Of a stretch of 64,000 bases of DNA, positions 41,266 to 53,679 are shown piece after piece. How positions within the stretch are numbered: the stretch's first letter is position 1; each line of letters starts with the position of its first letter. Source of the DNA: Proteles cristata cristata (Eukaryota; Chordata; Mammalia; Carnivora; Hyaenidae); NCBI GenBank assembly GCA_017311185.1, contig JAESUZ010005169.1:2668501-2732500 (forward strand), given 5' to 3'. The notes below the pieces were generated by a model that had not been told where the DNA came from, searched no databases, and worked only from the letters and a program-made list of their open reading frames with translations. The position numbers and the translations under genes are program-made.

Positions 41266-42585
41266 ATAAAAACAAACATACATTCAATAAAGTATCATAC
41301 ACGGATAGTATTAGGTATAATATTAGTCTTTATCAAAGATCCTGACTTCTCTTTGTGGTAGGAGAGGGGGTAAAAACAGAAGATACATAAATTAAATTTT
41401 CTGTGTAATACTGCAGATATTTTTATTCAAAAATTGTTTATCATAAGCCATCTGTTCTTTAATAAATCCTTTAGAGTCATATCAAATGACAGAAAGATTA
41501 ATTTTCATCAAAATTACCAAAAAAAGTGAAAACTAAACCATGTTTGTGTTTCCAGAATACATAGAGAATTCCAGAGATTAAAGAACCTCAGTCTCCTAAA
41601 TTTTCAGAGAAATTAGTAAGGAACTTCAAGAATAATACTACATATGCTTTCATGGTAAAACCCAGGATAAAAAGGTCTCACATAGAAACTTTCATAATTT
41701 TTTTCAAGGATACGGATTGAAAGAATGTTTGACCAAAATGATTATGTGAGAATGAATATTCTATTCTTGTTTCTGGTGATAAGGGACATGAAAATAAATG
41801 CCTACCATTAAACAAGTGAATTTGCAGCCACTGGATCTAAATATAAGTAGGAAAGAGTTGTTGGGACACAGATATTCATCCCTGGCCACTTACTTTCTTT
41901 TAACAGATACTGATGTGGATCAAATTTACAGCTTTGGAAGCAATAAAGAGAATTATCAACAAATCAACGTCAAACAGAGAAAATTTAAGCAAAGCTGCAG
42001 AAGAAACTTTTGTAAAATCTTTTGGGTTGTAAAAATGAAAAAAAAAAAAAGATTTGATTTAAAAATTATCTTAAGCATTGTCTGAAAAGATTATTCCAAA
42101 ACAAAAATATAACATATTTGAGACTATACATATATTTTAGAAAATGTGCATATAGGTATACACACACTGATCATTAATACTAATATTATCACTTATAAAA
42201 ATAATTTTAAAAATAGAAATATGGTATAAAACACCCCCATATTATACCAACTAAAACAATGATAAAATTTGAAAAGCTAAAATGAGCTGTCTTACATTCC
42301 ATAAAGATGGACAGAGAAAATTATATTTTATTTTACATAGTTTAAAAAATCTGATTCATTTTATTTAAAAAGTTGACTTGCTTTTAAAATAGATTTCTAT
42401 ATAGAATGAATTTAAGTGACTTTGAAAAATGTAAGGTAACCAACAGCTAAACTAAACTAAGTTTGTCTTTTTTGTTTTTTCCAAATCGCTAGTGAAATTT
42501 TGAAGGAAAAAATAAAATAAACATTGCAAAAATCAGAGCTGAAGATAAAAAAAAAAGAGAGAGAAGAAACTATGAAAAGCAGGTA
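41266..42585. other. AT-rich non-coding stretch
   Basis: A 95-codon ORF at 41798-42085 ends in a Lys-rich low-complexity run; no product recognised. No clear repeat. Confidence 0.3.
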
Positions 42586-42840
42586 GCAGCCTGAAAGGCC
42601 GTATAATGTATGATACCATATATACAACATTAAGGTAAAACTATAGAGATGGTAAACAAATTAGTAGGTGTCAGGGATTTGGGGAAAGAAAAATGTTGAG
42701 TAGGTAAAACATAGTTTTTCGAGTCATGAAACTATTCCATATAATAGTGAAAAAACACTGTAATGGTTTGATACATAATATTACACAGGTGCTCAAATGT
42801 AGAACAGAGAGGAAACTTCAGTGTATGCATTTTTTTAATC
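42586..42840 (+). repeat. Old L1 3' UTR remnant
   Basis: GATACCATATATACAACATT, AACTATAGAGATGGTAAACA, TAGTAGGTGTCAGGGATTTG and CATGAAACTATTCCATATAA follow the order of an old L1 3' UTR. Confidence 0.6.
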
Positions 42841-43009
42841 ACTTATGATATCATGGGATCCCAAGTGGAATAGGGCCTGTGACAAAAGAATCACAAAAGT
42901 ATCACAAATGTATGAAACAATTCCACTGGGTGAGTGAGAGAAAAGGTGCTAATCTAAATTACTTTGAAATGAGAAGAGGTTATAATTCTAAACACAAAGG
43001 AAATATACA

Positions 43010-43225
43010 GCCACTAGGGTGGCTGAGTTGGTTAAGTGTCTGACCTCAGCTCAGGTCATAATCTCACAGCCCATGGATTCGAGCCCCACGTCAGGCTATG
43101 TGCTGACAGCTCAGAGACTGGAACTGGCTTTGGATTCCGTGTCTCCCCCTCTCTCTTCCCCTCCCCTGTTTTGGCTCTGTCTTTCTCTCAAAAATAAATA
43201 AGCATTAAAGAAATTTTTTAAAAAG
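43010..43225 (+). mobile_element. Diverged felid SINE
   Basis: CACTAGGGTGGCTGAGTTGG head, GATTCGAGCCCCACGTCAGG, CCCCTCTCTCTTCCCCTCCC, AAATAAATAAGCATTAAAG tail. No clear target duplication. Confidence 0.9.
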
Positions 43226-43799
43226 AACCATTACATTCTAGTTGATAAAGATGTTTTGCCATGCGGATATAGGTTAACAGGTTTTTAAACCATTCTACAG
43301 GTATACCAGAATTTTAAAAACAAAGTAAATGAATGATGGATGATAGACACCAAGTTTCTCACTACTGGAGGAGACAGACAAGCAAGAGGAGCAGGCTAGA
43401 ATGATAAATGCAGTAATGGATTAGAGTTGGAAACACCAGTATGAACTTGTTTAGCCTCATGTTGATACAGATGGATAAATACACAGACATCTTTATATAC
43501 ACAGGTTAGAATACACACGTTTCCATGCTCTGCCACTTAAGAAGTCACTGAATATTGACCCTCCAGGGGTAACCAAGAAATCTTACATCCCAAGCTTGGT
43601 TTTTGATACCAATCCCTGCCCCTACCCCTCCAAAATAAGAACAATGGTTCTTTGGAAAAATTGCTAATTCTGGGCTGGAGCAGAAAATATATGGTTAAAC
43701 CTTGAACATTTTTTGATGCTAGAAATTAAGGAAGTACTTAAAATATTAACAACATATGATGGGGGTATGTGAAAGTGACACAGCATCCAACTGAAACAG

Positions 43800-44645
43800 C
43801 ACCTAATAATCAAAACTCAACAATTTGAGCAACAGAATCAGTATACTGAATTATAATCCAAAGTATAAGATAAATATCCACAAGTCCATCCTCACATAAG
43901 TAACCAAAGAAATAAACTGACCGAGAATGAAAAGACAATTTCCCATGCAGAACAGTTCCAAATAATTTATGTGTATACACTACCCTCCGAAAGGACATAG
44001 CACAACTCTCGACTTTTAAATGGCAGACTGCACATAACGGCTTCCTTCATAAAAATACAGTATGGAATGGGAGATAAAAGAATAACTCTGCAGGAGAAAT
44101 ACTGCAAACACTAGCTACAGTGAGATGATCAAGATTAATATTAGTAGTGATTAATTATAATGGTACTCTGTACTCCTGATATTATGCAATGAAAAAGGAA
44201 CTTAACCTCTGTTAGTTTTCTCTTCAGAACAAACAACCCCAGTTTAATCATAAGAAAATTTTTTTAAAAATCTCAATTATAGTATATTCTACAAAATACC
44301 TGGCTAATATTTCTCAAAAAAATCAAGATCATCAAAAACAAGGAAATATGAGGGACTCACAGTTAAGAAGATCCTAAGGAGACATGACTGCTAATGCGAT
44401 GTCCTAGAACAGAAAAAAAAAAAAAAAACAACAAACATTAAAACATAAAGAAATCTGAATAATGTATGAACTTTAGTTAATAATAACATTAATATTGGTT
44501 CATTATTATGACAAATCTATCATATTAAGATAAAATGTCAATAGTAGGATAAACTGGGTATGAGTTATGGAGTCCCTTTCGATATCTTCACAATCGTTCT
44601 GTAAATCAAAAACTTCTCTAAAATGGAAAGTTTATTTTTAAAAAT
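43800..44645 (+). repeat. Old L1 3' UTR remnant
   Basis: CTAAGGAGACATGACTGCTA, CAGAATCAGTATACTGAATT and the end TCTGTAAATCAAAAACTTCTCTAAAATGG resemble an old L1 3' terminus. An A-run at 44410-44427 interrupts it. Confidence 0.5.
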
Positions 44646-44652
44646 CATTTTA

Positions 44653-44831
44653 GGGGCATCTGGTGGCTCAGTCCATTGAGCATCTAACTCTTTCATCTCA
44701 AGTCATGATCACCTGGTCATGGGATTGAGCCTCACCTTGGGATTCTCTCTCTCCTTTTCCCTCTGTCTCTCCCCTTGCTCATGTACATGCTTGCTCTCTC
44801 TCCCTCTCTTTCTCAAAAGAAAAAAAAAATG
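44653..44831 (+). mobile_element. Old SINE, shortened
   Basis: GGGGCATCTGGTGGCTCAGT head, AAGTCATGATCACCTGGTCA, then a CT-rich region and A-run. The GCTCTGTGCTGACAGC block of younger copies is missing. Confidence 0.8.
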
Positions 44832-46249
44832 TATAGCCATGTGTAGTAATGATGCCTACAACTGATCATCTGAAAACAGTTTGAAAACTTAAAAAAAAAA
44901 AAAAGCAGAGAGGAGCATAATGAAATAAAATATTTATGTCTATAAATGCAAGTATATATCAAAATAAAAACATAGAGACTCTAAGATTGGGTTACCCAAA
45001 ATTAAAAAAGTAACAACTCAGAAAGACTAAAAAATAATACATTAGGAAAATAAAGAACAGTCACATTCAAGCAAAAATACAGCCTGTGTCCAATAGTGAC
45101 ACTGTAATATGCAAAGCTAAATAAGACCAAGTGTTGTTGTTGTTGTTTTTAACTAGGAAATAATTCACTTATGTCACATAAAGAACACTCAATATCACAC
45201 ATGCATGGCCATCTTATCCTGAAATTCAGAATACTTCCCAAAAGTTACCTTCAGCTGATTATTCCAAGCACCCCATATTGTTTACTACTAAATACTGTTG
45301 GTAGATCAAAGAGCCTTTTTTGAAGCTGGAAAATACCACCAACACTTATGAAGATGATTGTTATGCAACAAGTTCTACTCCTATTGTTATTGTTCAAATC
45401 TGAGCAGTAGGTACCCTCCCTGAGCCTGGTCATCCCAAACACAGTGTCTACTCTTGGTCATAGCTGAATCTGTGTGCTCTCCTCATTATCTGCCTTTTTC
45501 CCAACCCCTGCTCTTTTCTATCCATTTAAAGCCATTAACAATAAATCCTACAAACATTCCATAAAAATGTCATTGAAACCATGGAATAAATCATTAATGG
45601 AGATGGCTTTGAATGTATATTTTTGCAGTGACTAAAAATACCATTAAATTGAAAATAAAATAAAAAAAAAACCTGGAGCATACATAAAAAAATATAAAAA
45701 AGAGATCTCACCAAATGATAAGAAAAATGTAAAAGGTCCTATAGGAAAGTGTGTAAAAATGCAGAGGATGCATTTAAATGTTAATAAATAAATAAGAACA
45801 TATTCAGTTTTACTCAAAATCAGAAGTTTTGGCAGTGAACTTGCTAATGATATTAAGAACAGCCAAATAATGGTGAAGCTAGAGTGAAATTGACATTCTC
45901 AAATATATCTGGAAGATGGTACACTGTCACCTTTTGTGAAGTTCTGACTCTGGGAATCATGTTAATATATCACACAAACAACAGTAAACAAGGATGGGGG
46001 AATAAAATATATGAATGGAACCATATTTCACATGTATTACATACCCACAATGAAGGGGGAGAAAGACCTAAGCAAATTTTGAACTCCATATTTTGACATT
46101 ATGTGTCCAAGGTAAAGACAAAAAGACTAAAAATATATTAAATGTTAAATTCTAGTTAAGTGGGCTCTTTTCTACAGAAACAAAGATTAGGAATACTGGA
46201 AGTACTTTCTGTGTATTCCAGAATTAAGCAATCAATCAAGCAAGCAAGC
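44832..46249. other. Non-coding stretch without recognised repeat
   Basis: AT-rich; 45.2-45.5 kb is less so but shows no coding signal or family I can name. Confidence 0.3.
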
Positions 46250-46523
46250 AAGCAATGAATGAATGAATGAATGAATGAATGAATGAATGAATGAATGAAA
46301 TAATAATAATAGAAGAAGGAGAGGAGGAGGAAGAGGAGGAGGGAAAAGGAGGAAGGAGGTAGGAGGAAAGAAAGAGATAAAAAATAAAGAACAAAAGAAA
46401 GAAAGAAAAAATAAAGGAAGGAAGAAGGGAGGAAAGGAAGAAGGGAGGGAGGAAGAGAGGAAGAGAGACAGAGAGAAAAGGAAGGAAGGAAGGAAGGAAG
46501 GAAGGAAGGAAGGAAGGAAGGAA

Positions 46524-46562
<39 letters not shown>

Positions 46563-46612
46563 GAAGGAAGGAAGGAAGGAAGGAAGGAAGGAAGGAAGGA
46601 AGGAAGGAAGAA

Positions 46613-46693
<81 letters not shown>

Positions 46694-46704
46694 AAAAGAA
46701 AACA
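46250..46704 (+). repeat. Compound microsatellite and 400-bp purine tract
   Basis: Starts as (CAAG)n and (GAAT)n (to about 46299), then from about 46311 an almost pure A/G stretch: GAG-rich, then (GGAA)n, (GAAA)n, (GGAA)n and finally (GAAA)n to about 46702. The 157-codon minus-strand frame of Phe/Ser/Leu repeats here is an artefact of the tract. Confidence 0.97.
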
Positions 46705-46946
46705 AAAACTCTCTGGAGGAATTTCTGTTCAGGAAATAATCCTAAATCGATGCAAAGATGTTGGTATGATAATCTGCTCTACCAATGTGTTTATAATTAG
46801 GAAAATTCAGATTCTGCACAAACTTAAAAAGTTAGATAATCCAGGAATTTATACAATGGAATACTATTTAATCATTTGATTAAATTCATAGATAATACAC
46901 AATGATACAGAACACTGTTAATAATTATAACGTTTCTAAAATTAAT

Positions 46947-47055
46947 TTTTTTTAAATTTTAGAGAGAGGGAAAGCTTGAGTAAGAGAGAGGCAGATGAGA
47001 GAGAGAGAGAGAGAATATCTCAAGCAGGCACCACACTCAGTACAGAGCCCTCAAT
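46947..47055 (-). mobile_element. Truncated SINE
   Basis: AATTTTAGAGAGAGGGAAAG, GAGCAGGCAC-type sequence and CACTCAGTACAGAGCCCTCA, then loss of the head. Diverged. Confidence 0.6.
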
Positions 47056-47169
47056 AACACTTAAGTTCCTTAATGTTCAAGCACCACAGCAATGGAGATA
47101 GGCATATCAGTAGAACTGACTGATAAATGCTCAAGGAGAACTAAGCAGGCATAGTACGGGCGTCTGAAT

Positions 47170-47325
47170 CAATAGATCTACCATTTCCGTCATTTTAGAA
47201 CTTAGGACACAGAGGCAGGAAAATCATGTGACTTACCTAAGAACATAGAGCTTGGAGAATTACAGAGTTTAGATGCAAGTCTCATCTGTCTGGCTGTAGA
47301 GTCAGAATTCCTACCACCACATAAT
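47170..47325 (+). repeat. MIR element, ancient
   Basis: GGACACAGAGGCAGGAAAAT, GTGACTTACCTAAGAACATA, GAGCTTGGAGAATTACAGAG and GAGTCAGAATTCCTACCACC follow the MIR core and 3' order. Confidence 0.7.
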
Positions 47326-49062
47326 AAATTGACTCAGGTTTTCAAATTTGCAATACATTTGTAGATCTATTTTTTTGAACCCTCTTCTGGCAATCACTTA
47401 TAAATTCAAATACCAGCTGAGACATTAAATGATATACAAAGTACTACAGATATTAGAAAACTGATAAAATTTTCTTAATAACTTAGCAAATTATTTTTAT
47501 CAACTTATTCTTTGAAACATGAATTTGCAGCAGAACTGCTACACATCTTTCCACAAAAAGGTTCCTTCATTTAAATTTGTTTTACACATGAGACTAAATA
47601 AATTATCACAAAAATATACTACGGAAAAAAGCACTTTAAGTTGTATGATATGTAGTCCTGCCAACAGCAAATAGGATGTGACATGCTGAAGTCCCAGATA
47701 TTACACTGACTACAATAATAAACATTCAAGAATATAGTAAAATGAGCACACGATTATGAGTTTAAATGAGGATATGCTACAGCTAAAGTTGGAAATACTT
47801 TTGGGGGTAATGGACCTACATAATTTAAAGATAGGCAGTAAACTGCAGGCAGTAAAATTCAATTACACTGACTGTAAGATGCATTCAAACATGCTCCCAT
47901 GAAGCATACAATCCCCAGCATCATTTTGCTGATAATGTTTCCTACAGTTATGGCTGGCCACCCTTTTAGTCTGATCACTTAATTTATGAACAGAATAGAG
48001 GAAAGGAATTGTTAATTTGGGATTAGAAAAATAAAACTTATAGTTTATCAGAGTGATAAACTGTATCTCCCAGAAAGCATATGTGGACTTTGCAAAACAA
48101 TCACGGTTTAACTAAACTGGGCAGTTAACGAGGGTGCCAAGTCTATTAGCAGTTGAGGAGAAGATCACATATCAGTGAGAGAGGTAAAGCTTATGGTAGC
48201 AAGATTAAAGGAAAACATGAAGATGGACAATGCTAGTTACCATGTCACTCTGAGAATGATAAGGTATTTGGATGGGACTATTCATTTTCAGGATCATCAG
48301 ATAAATTCAAAAAGGAGGGAAAAATTTCCTTCAAATATTTTCGCCAGGGAGTAAATACCAACTTAGTGGAATTCTGATTTCATTACCTCAATAAGTATAT
48401 CTATGTTTATTAGAAAGAAAGAATCATTGCTTGCTATATGGTGGTTTTTAAACTCCTATATTACAAAATGCTACTATAGAGTATCTTTTACAGAGCAATT
48501 GTGTTTAAGGTACTTCTATAAGGAAAACAAAATCATCCACAATATATGCAAATTGCACTGAAACTGTTGATCAGAATGACATGTTTGTACCCTCAACTGA
48601 CAGATTATTAGACACCAAGAAGAGAATATATAGTATTATATTCAGCAAACTTACAGCATCATTAAAGCTGTTTATATCATAACATAGTAGGCTACTGAAA
48701 AGTTACATATTAACTATTTTATCAGCAAACACCATACAAGTGAGTATAAATATTTTTTTTCTATTTTGTACCATTGTCTATGTGCTGTATTTTTTAATTT
48801 AGTCATTATATAGAAAGTGAAGCATAATGTTAATCTTATATTTTTCTTCATTACACCCATCTCCATGCACTAAAATGATAAAATCATATAAATATCTTTG
48901 TAGAATGATCTCTTCTTTGTGGCAGTGACTTCTGTTACAATGGTAGAGAAGCCAAAGATAAGACTTTCATAATCTTGGAAAAGGTACTGAGTTACTGTAT
49001 TTACATAGAATTATAAAATTACACATTTTACTCATATTTTGTCATTAATTGCAAGACAAAGT
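47326..49062. other. Non-coding stretch without recognised repeat
   Basis: AT-rich unique-looking sequence of 1.7 kb. Nothing supports a gene. Confidence 0.35.
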
Positions 49063-49076
49063 TAAAAAGTAAACAG

Positions 49077-49278
49077 GGGAGCCTGGGTGGCTCAGTCAGT
49101 TAAGTCTCTGCTTTAACTCAGATCATGATCTTAAAGTTCGTGGGTTCAAGCCCCATACTGGGCTCTGTGCTGACAGCTGAGAGCCTGGAGCCTGCTTGGG
49201 ATTCTGTATCTTCCTCCCTCTCTGCCCCTCCCCTGCTCACACTTTGTCTTTTGAAAATGAATAATGGAAAAAAATGCA
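49077..49278 (+). mobile_element. Felid SINE, older subfamily
   Basis: GGGAGCCTGGGTGGCTCAGT head, TTCAAGCCCCATACTGGGCT, tail with AATGAATAATGG. Flanks share TTAAAAAGTAAACA, so it inserted by target-primed copying. Confidence 0.92.
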
Positions 49279-49417
49279 TTAAAAAGTAAACAAAAACATG
49301 AGGTAAGGAGACTTTGCTTTAGGGCCATAAGACTCTTTGGAAGTCCTACTTCACTATGCTCTCATTTCTTGGATTTTTTTAATATGCATTTTTTGAAGTT
49401 TTAATAGGCTTGGTTTT

Positions 49418-49638
49418 GGGGCGCTTGGGTGGCTTAGTCGGTTAAGCGTCCGACTTTCGCTTAGGTCATGATCTCACAGTTCGTGGGTTCGAGCCCACGT
49501 CGGGCTCTGTGCTGACTGCCAGCTCAGAGCCTGGAGCCTGTTTCAGTCTGTGACTCCCTCTCTCTCTGACCCTCCCCTGCTCACGCTGTCTCTCTCTCTC
49601 CTAGAAATAAATAAAACATTAAAAAAATTTTTTAAAAA
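49418..49638 (+). mobile_element. Young felid SINE, 15-bp target duplication
   Basis: GGGGCGCTTGGGTGGCTTAG head; AATAGGCTTGGTTTT at 49403-49417 and 49639-49653. Confidence 0.97.
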
Positions 49639-50774
49639 AATAGGCTTGGTTTTAGAGGAGTTTTAGGCTTAAAAAAATTGTTCAGAAAATACAGCAAGTT
49701 TCCACATACCCCTTCTACCTCACACTCCAACTCAATTTCGCTTATTATTAACATCATGCATTAGTGTGGTACACTCTTTACAATTGATAAACCAGTACTG
49801 ATGTATTATTATTAAATGAAGCCTGAAGTTTATACATTAGAGTTCAATCTTTAGGTTGTACAGTTCTATGAATCATGACAAATGGATAATGTCATGACAC
49901 CGTTATAATATAATAAAGAATAATTTCACTCCCCTAAAGGTCTCTGTTGCACCACATATTCATTCCTCTGTTCCATCATCTCTGCAAATATCTGGCAGGC
50001 AATCAGTGATATCCTATAACTTTTCCTTTTCCAGAATTCCAGACAGTTAGTAGCATACAATATGTAGAATTTTCAGACTGGCATCTTTAATTTGTCAATC
50101 ACATTTAAAGTTTCTTCACATCTTTTTTTTTAATGTGAAGTTTTTATTAGTATTGGTGAAGCAAAATATATATATTTTGCAAAATATATATATACATAAA
50201 ACCAGATTTCTGAATGAGAAATTAATGCGTAATATTAAAATTTAAAGACACTTAAGTAGTAACTTTTGAAAGCTGTGCTCTAATTACTTTCCTTATTATG
50301 CTTTTTCCTCATATTTAGTGAGGTGTAATTGATAAACAAAAACTGCACATATTTAAGGTACAAAATGTTATGGTTTGCCATCTGTATACATTGCAAAATG
50401 ATTGCAATAATCAAAGTAATTAACAACCATCACCTCACGCAGTTACCACTCTGTATGTGTGTATGACGAGAACACTTAAGGTTCATTCTCTTAGCAAATT
50501 TTAAGTATACACTATTATTGAGTATAGCTATACCCTTATTCAACTTAGAACTGAAAGTCTGTGTCCATTGACCAATGGCTCTCTATTTTCCCTATGGCAC
50601 AAACCCAGGAAACCACCATTCTATTATCTGCTTTTGTGATTTCAACATTTTTAAAGATATTACATAAGTGAGCTCATACATTATTTATCTGTGTCTAGCT
50701 TAATTTAGTCCTCCTTAACCTGGAGGAGGAGAGATAATATCCTCCAGGTTATATCTCCCACAAATGACAAAATT

Positions 50775-50881
50775 TCTTTTTTTTTTTAATTAAGTAAACT
50801 CCACACCCAATGTGGGGCCTGAACTCATGATCTTGAGACCAAGAGTCCCATGCTCTACCAACTGAGCTAGCCAGACACCCA
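50775..50881 (-). mobile_element. SINE of the shorter tRNA-derived type, in L1
   Basis: AAGTAAACTCCACACCCAAT, CTGAACTCATGATCTTGAGA and CTACCAACTGAGCTAGCCAG are the complement of a tRNA-related head plus short tail. Intact tRNA-like B box complement. It interrupts the reverse L1 3' UTR. Confidence 0.88.
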
Positions 50882-50925
50882 AGAATATTCTCTGTTTTTT
50901 AATGGCTGAATAATATCCATCTCTG

Positions 50926-50990
50926 TGCATGCGTGTGTATGTGTGTGTATATGCATGAGAGACAGAGACACAGAGTGAGAGAAAGAGACA

Positions 50991-51021
<31 letters not shown>

Positions 51022-51025
51022 GGAG
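50926..51025 (+). repeat. Simple repeat (TG)n/(GAGACA)n
   Basis: A TGTGTGTATG-type segment followed by a GAGACAGA-rich purine segment, inside reverse L1 sequence. Long minus-strand ORFs here are repeat artefacts. Confidence 0.85.
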
Positions 51026-52366
51026 AATGTATAACGCTTTCTTGATCCATTCATTCATTAACAGACACTTAGGTTATTTCCATTTATTGGTTATTATAAA
51101 TAAAGCTACAATGAACATGGTAGTATCTTTGAGATACTGATTTGATTTCCTTTGGATATAAATCCAGAATGAGACTGGTAGATCAGAGGACAGTTCTATT
51201 TTTAAATGTTTTAAGAAACTCCATACTATTTTTAATAACTAATATATCAATTTACATTCCCACCAACAGTGTAAAAAGGTTCTTTTTTCTTTAAACACTC
51301 ACCGACACTTGCTATTCCTTGTCCCAACAGGTGTGAGGTGATAGCTCATCATGGTTTTGATTTGCATTTCCCTTATAAAAGGTGATATTGAAAATATTTT
51401 TATGTATCTGTTTGATATCTGTATCTCTTCTTTGGGAAAAAAAAATGTCTATGCAGGTCCTTTGTCCATTTTTTAACCTGGTTGTTTGGTTTTTGCTATT
51501 GAGTTATACAACTGTCTTATGTAATTTGGTTATTAATCTCATCAATATATGGTTTGCAATATTTCCTCCCATTCCATAGGTTGTCTTTTCATTTGGCCTC
51601 TAGCTTTGTTCTTTCGCAAAATCATTTTAACTGTTTAGGATCTTTTATTGTTCCACACAAATTTTAGAATTGTTTTTTCTATTTCTGTGAAAAGTAACAC
51701 TGGAATTTTGATAGGCATTGATCTATAGATCATTTGGGGGTAGTATGGACATTTAACAATAGTAATTGTTCCAATCTGTGAACATGTCCTATCTTCCCAA
51801 ACTTAGTTGTGACTTTTCCATTAATTTCATCAATGTCTTATAGGTTTTAGTGTACAGATCTTTCACCTTCTTGGATAATTTTATTCCTAAGAACTTAATT
51901 TTTTTTTTCTGTTTTACTGTGGTATAATTGACAAACAGTTAGATATTTAAGTCAAATCATGATTATATGATATACATATATACTGTGAAAGGATTCTTCC
52001 TATCAGGTAAACTGACACATCCATCACCTCAAATTTAATTTTTTTAGAATATTTAAATTCTACTCAGCCAATTTCAGTTACACAAGGCAATGTTATTACC
52101 TATAGTCACTATATTATACATCATATCCTCAGATCTTATTATCTTGTAGCTGAAAAGTTTGTACCCTTTTACAAACCTCTATTTCCTCCACCCCCGGCCC
52201 TGGCAACTATTATTCTATTCTCTGTGTCTATGAGTTTGACATTTTCTGTCGTTGTTTTGTTTTGTTTTTTTCTTTACAGATTCCCCATATAAGTGATACC
52301 AGGCAGCATCTGTCTTTGTCTGGCTTAGCATAATGCTATGATTTCTTTCTTTCTCAGGACTGAACA

Positions 52367-52368
<2 letters not shown>

Positions 52369-52414
<46 letters not shown>
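52369..52414 (+). repeat. (CA)23 microsatellite
   Basis: Uninterrupted CA dinucleotide run of about 46 bases, probably length-polymorphic. Confidence 0.98.
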
Positions 52415-52415
<1 letters not shown>

Positions 52416-52599
52416 ATGCAACTATTGACTGACACTGAGCTTGTTTCCCTATTTTGACTATTGTCAATGAACATCCAATGAGTTAATTGATAACTCCATG
52501 AGATAACACTGGAGTACAGTTATCTCTTTGATATCTTGTTTTCATTTCCTTTGGGTGTTTATCTAGAAGGAGACTGCTAGATCACATGGTAACTGGGAA

Positions 52600-53679
52600 A
52601 AACATCCCTAACACATCTGGTGACAATTCTTTTGAATTTAAAACATTTTAAAACATCTCAAAAACCTAATATAAATGAAAATAATTCTTCAAGAAAACCT
52701 ACTAAAATTCAGTGAGAACTATGAAAGTATATGGTATTTGACTGAGATCTGCTTTCTCCCTATCCTCTCCAATTTAAGGAGATGGAAATTACACCCTAGA
52801 TAAGTTTAGCCAAGAACACAAGCCTGCATCTGCTCCCAGATCCTGGTCGCTATCTTCCTAAGAAGGGTAGTATGTCAACATTTCTCATCTCCCAAACTAC
52901 CTGCTGCTGAATGCAGTGAATAATGTAGCCCAAATCAGACTTGCCCCATTTCCTGAGTTAGTGATTCCATTATAGCAGAGGTAAGTGGAGAAGACCTGAG
53001 CATATAATCCCACTCTAACAGAAGCATAGGTCCTAATGCTGAGGTGTCACTCAGAGACACGTATGCCATTAGCCCCAGGGCAGTTCTCCAGAGCACTGGT
53101 ACATAGATTTTTAGCTTGTGAGAAAAGTAGGTATTTAAACCAACAGTCCCCAATGTCTCCCAAAGGAACTGACTTCATTCCAACGTTTGGAGAAATTCAA
53201 GCCTAAGGGCACTTTCAAAAACAGTGAACGTTGTAGTAAAAATTAAGTAGGAAGAGATTGGTGGGTTTCATGGACACAAAGTCTATACCATAGACTAGTT
53301 CATTCTTCCTAGACATTCAGAGAAGAAGAAAACTCAAACCTGCTTGTGCTCAAAATAACTCTCAAAAACTAACCTTAGAATTATCACTTCAAAGGAACCT
53401 AAATTCCATGGCTTAAGTTTATGGAACAATTTCTATTCCAGAGCTTTCATGAAACCAACAGATCAGCCCACAGTGAGCTTAAATGTTGGTTGTGTTCATG
53501 AACCAAGACAGAGAGCCCTACCAAAACAAAGTCATCCCGGGCTGACTATAGGAATGCCCCAGGCTGCACTCCCTTAGGAGTGACATCTATGTAAGATGGA
53601 GACTATAGACTCCACTAAGATTATATAGTCAGTCACTAAACACACCAGTAAATAAGAATAACAAAATAATTCCTCTAAG
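52600..53679. other. Unassigned, possibly 5' region of an old L1
   Basis: Moderate GC with no protein-like frame. It precedes L1 ORF1-like sequence in the same orientation, so it may be an old L1 5' UTR; not confirmed. Confidence 0.3.

Larger units (their letters stand above)
49654..52595 (-). mobile_element. Cluster of decayed reverse-oriented L1 pieces
   Basis: At least three pieces. 49654-50115 resembles an old 3' region (GTTTTAGGCTTAAAAAAATT, GTGGTACACTCTTTACAATT). 50290-51890 runs from a 3' UTR (GTGAGGTGTAATTGATAAAC) into ORF2 (CATTCCCACCAACAGTGTA, GTCTATGCAGGTCCTTTGTC). 51900-52595 restarts at a 3' UTR (CTGTGGTATAATTGACAAAC), so it is another insertion, broken by a (CA)n repeat at 52369-52414. 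All frames are destroyed. Confidence 0.88.

Noticed and set aside
46232..46705. 157-codon minus-strand ORF rich in Phe, Ser and Leu
   Set aside because: It is the translation of a purine microsatellite, which lacks stop codons in that frame.
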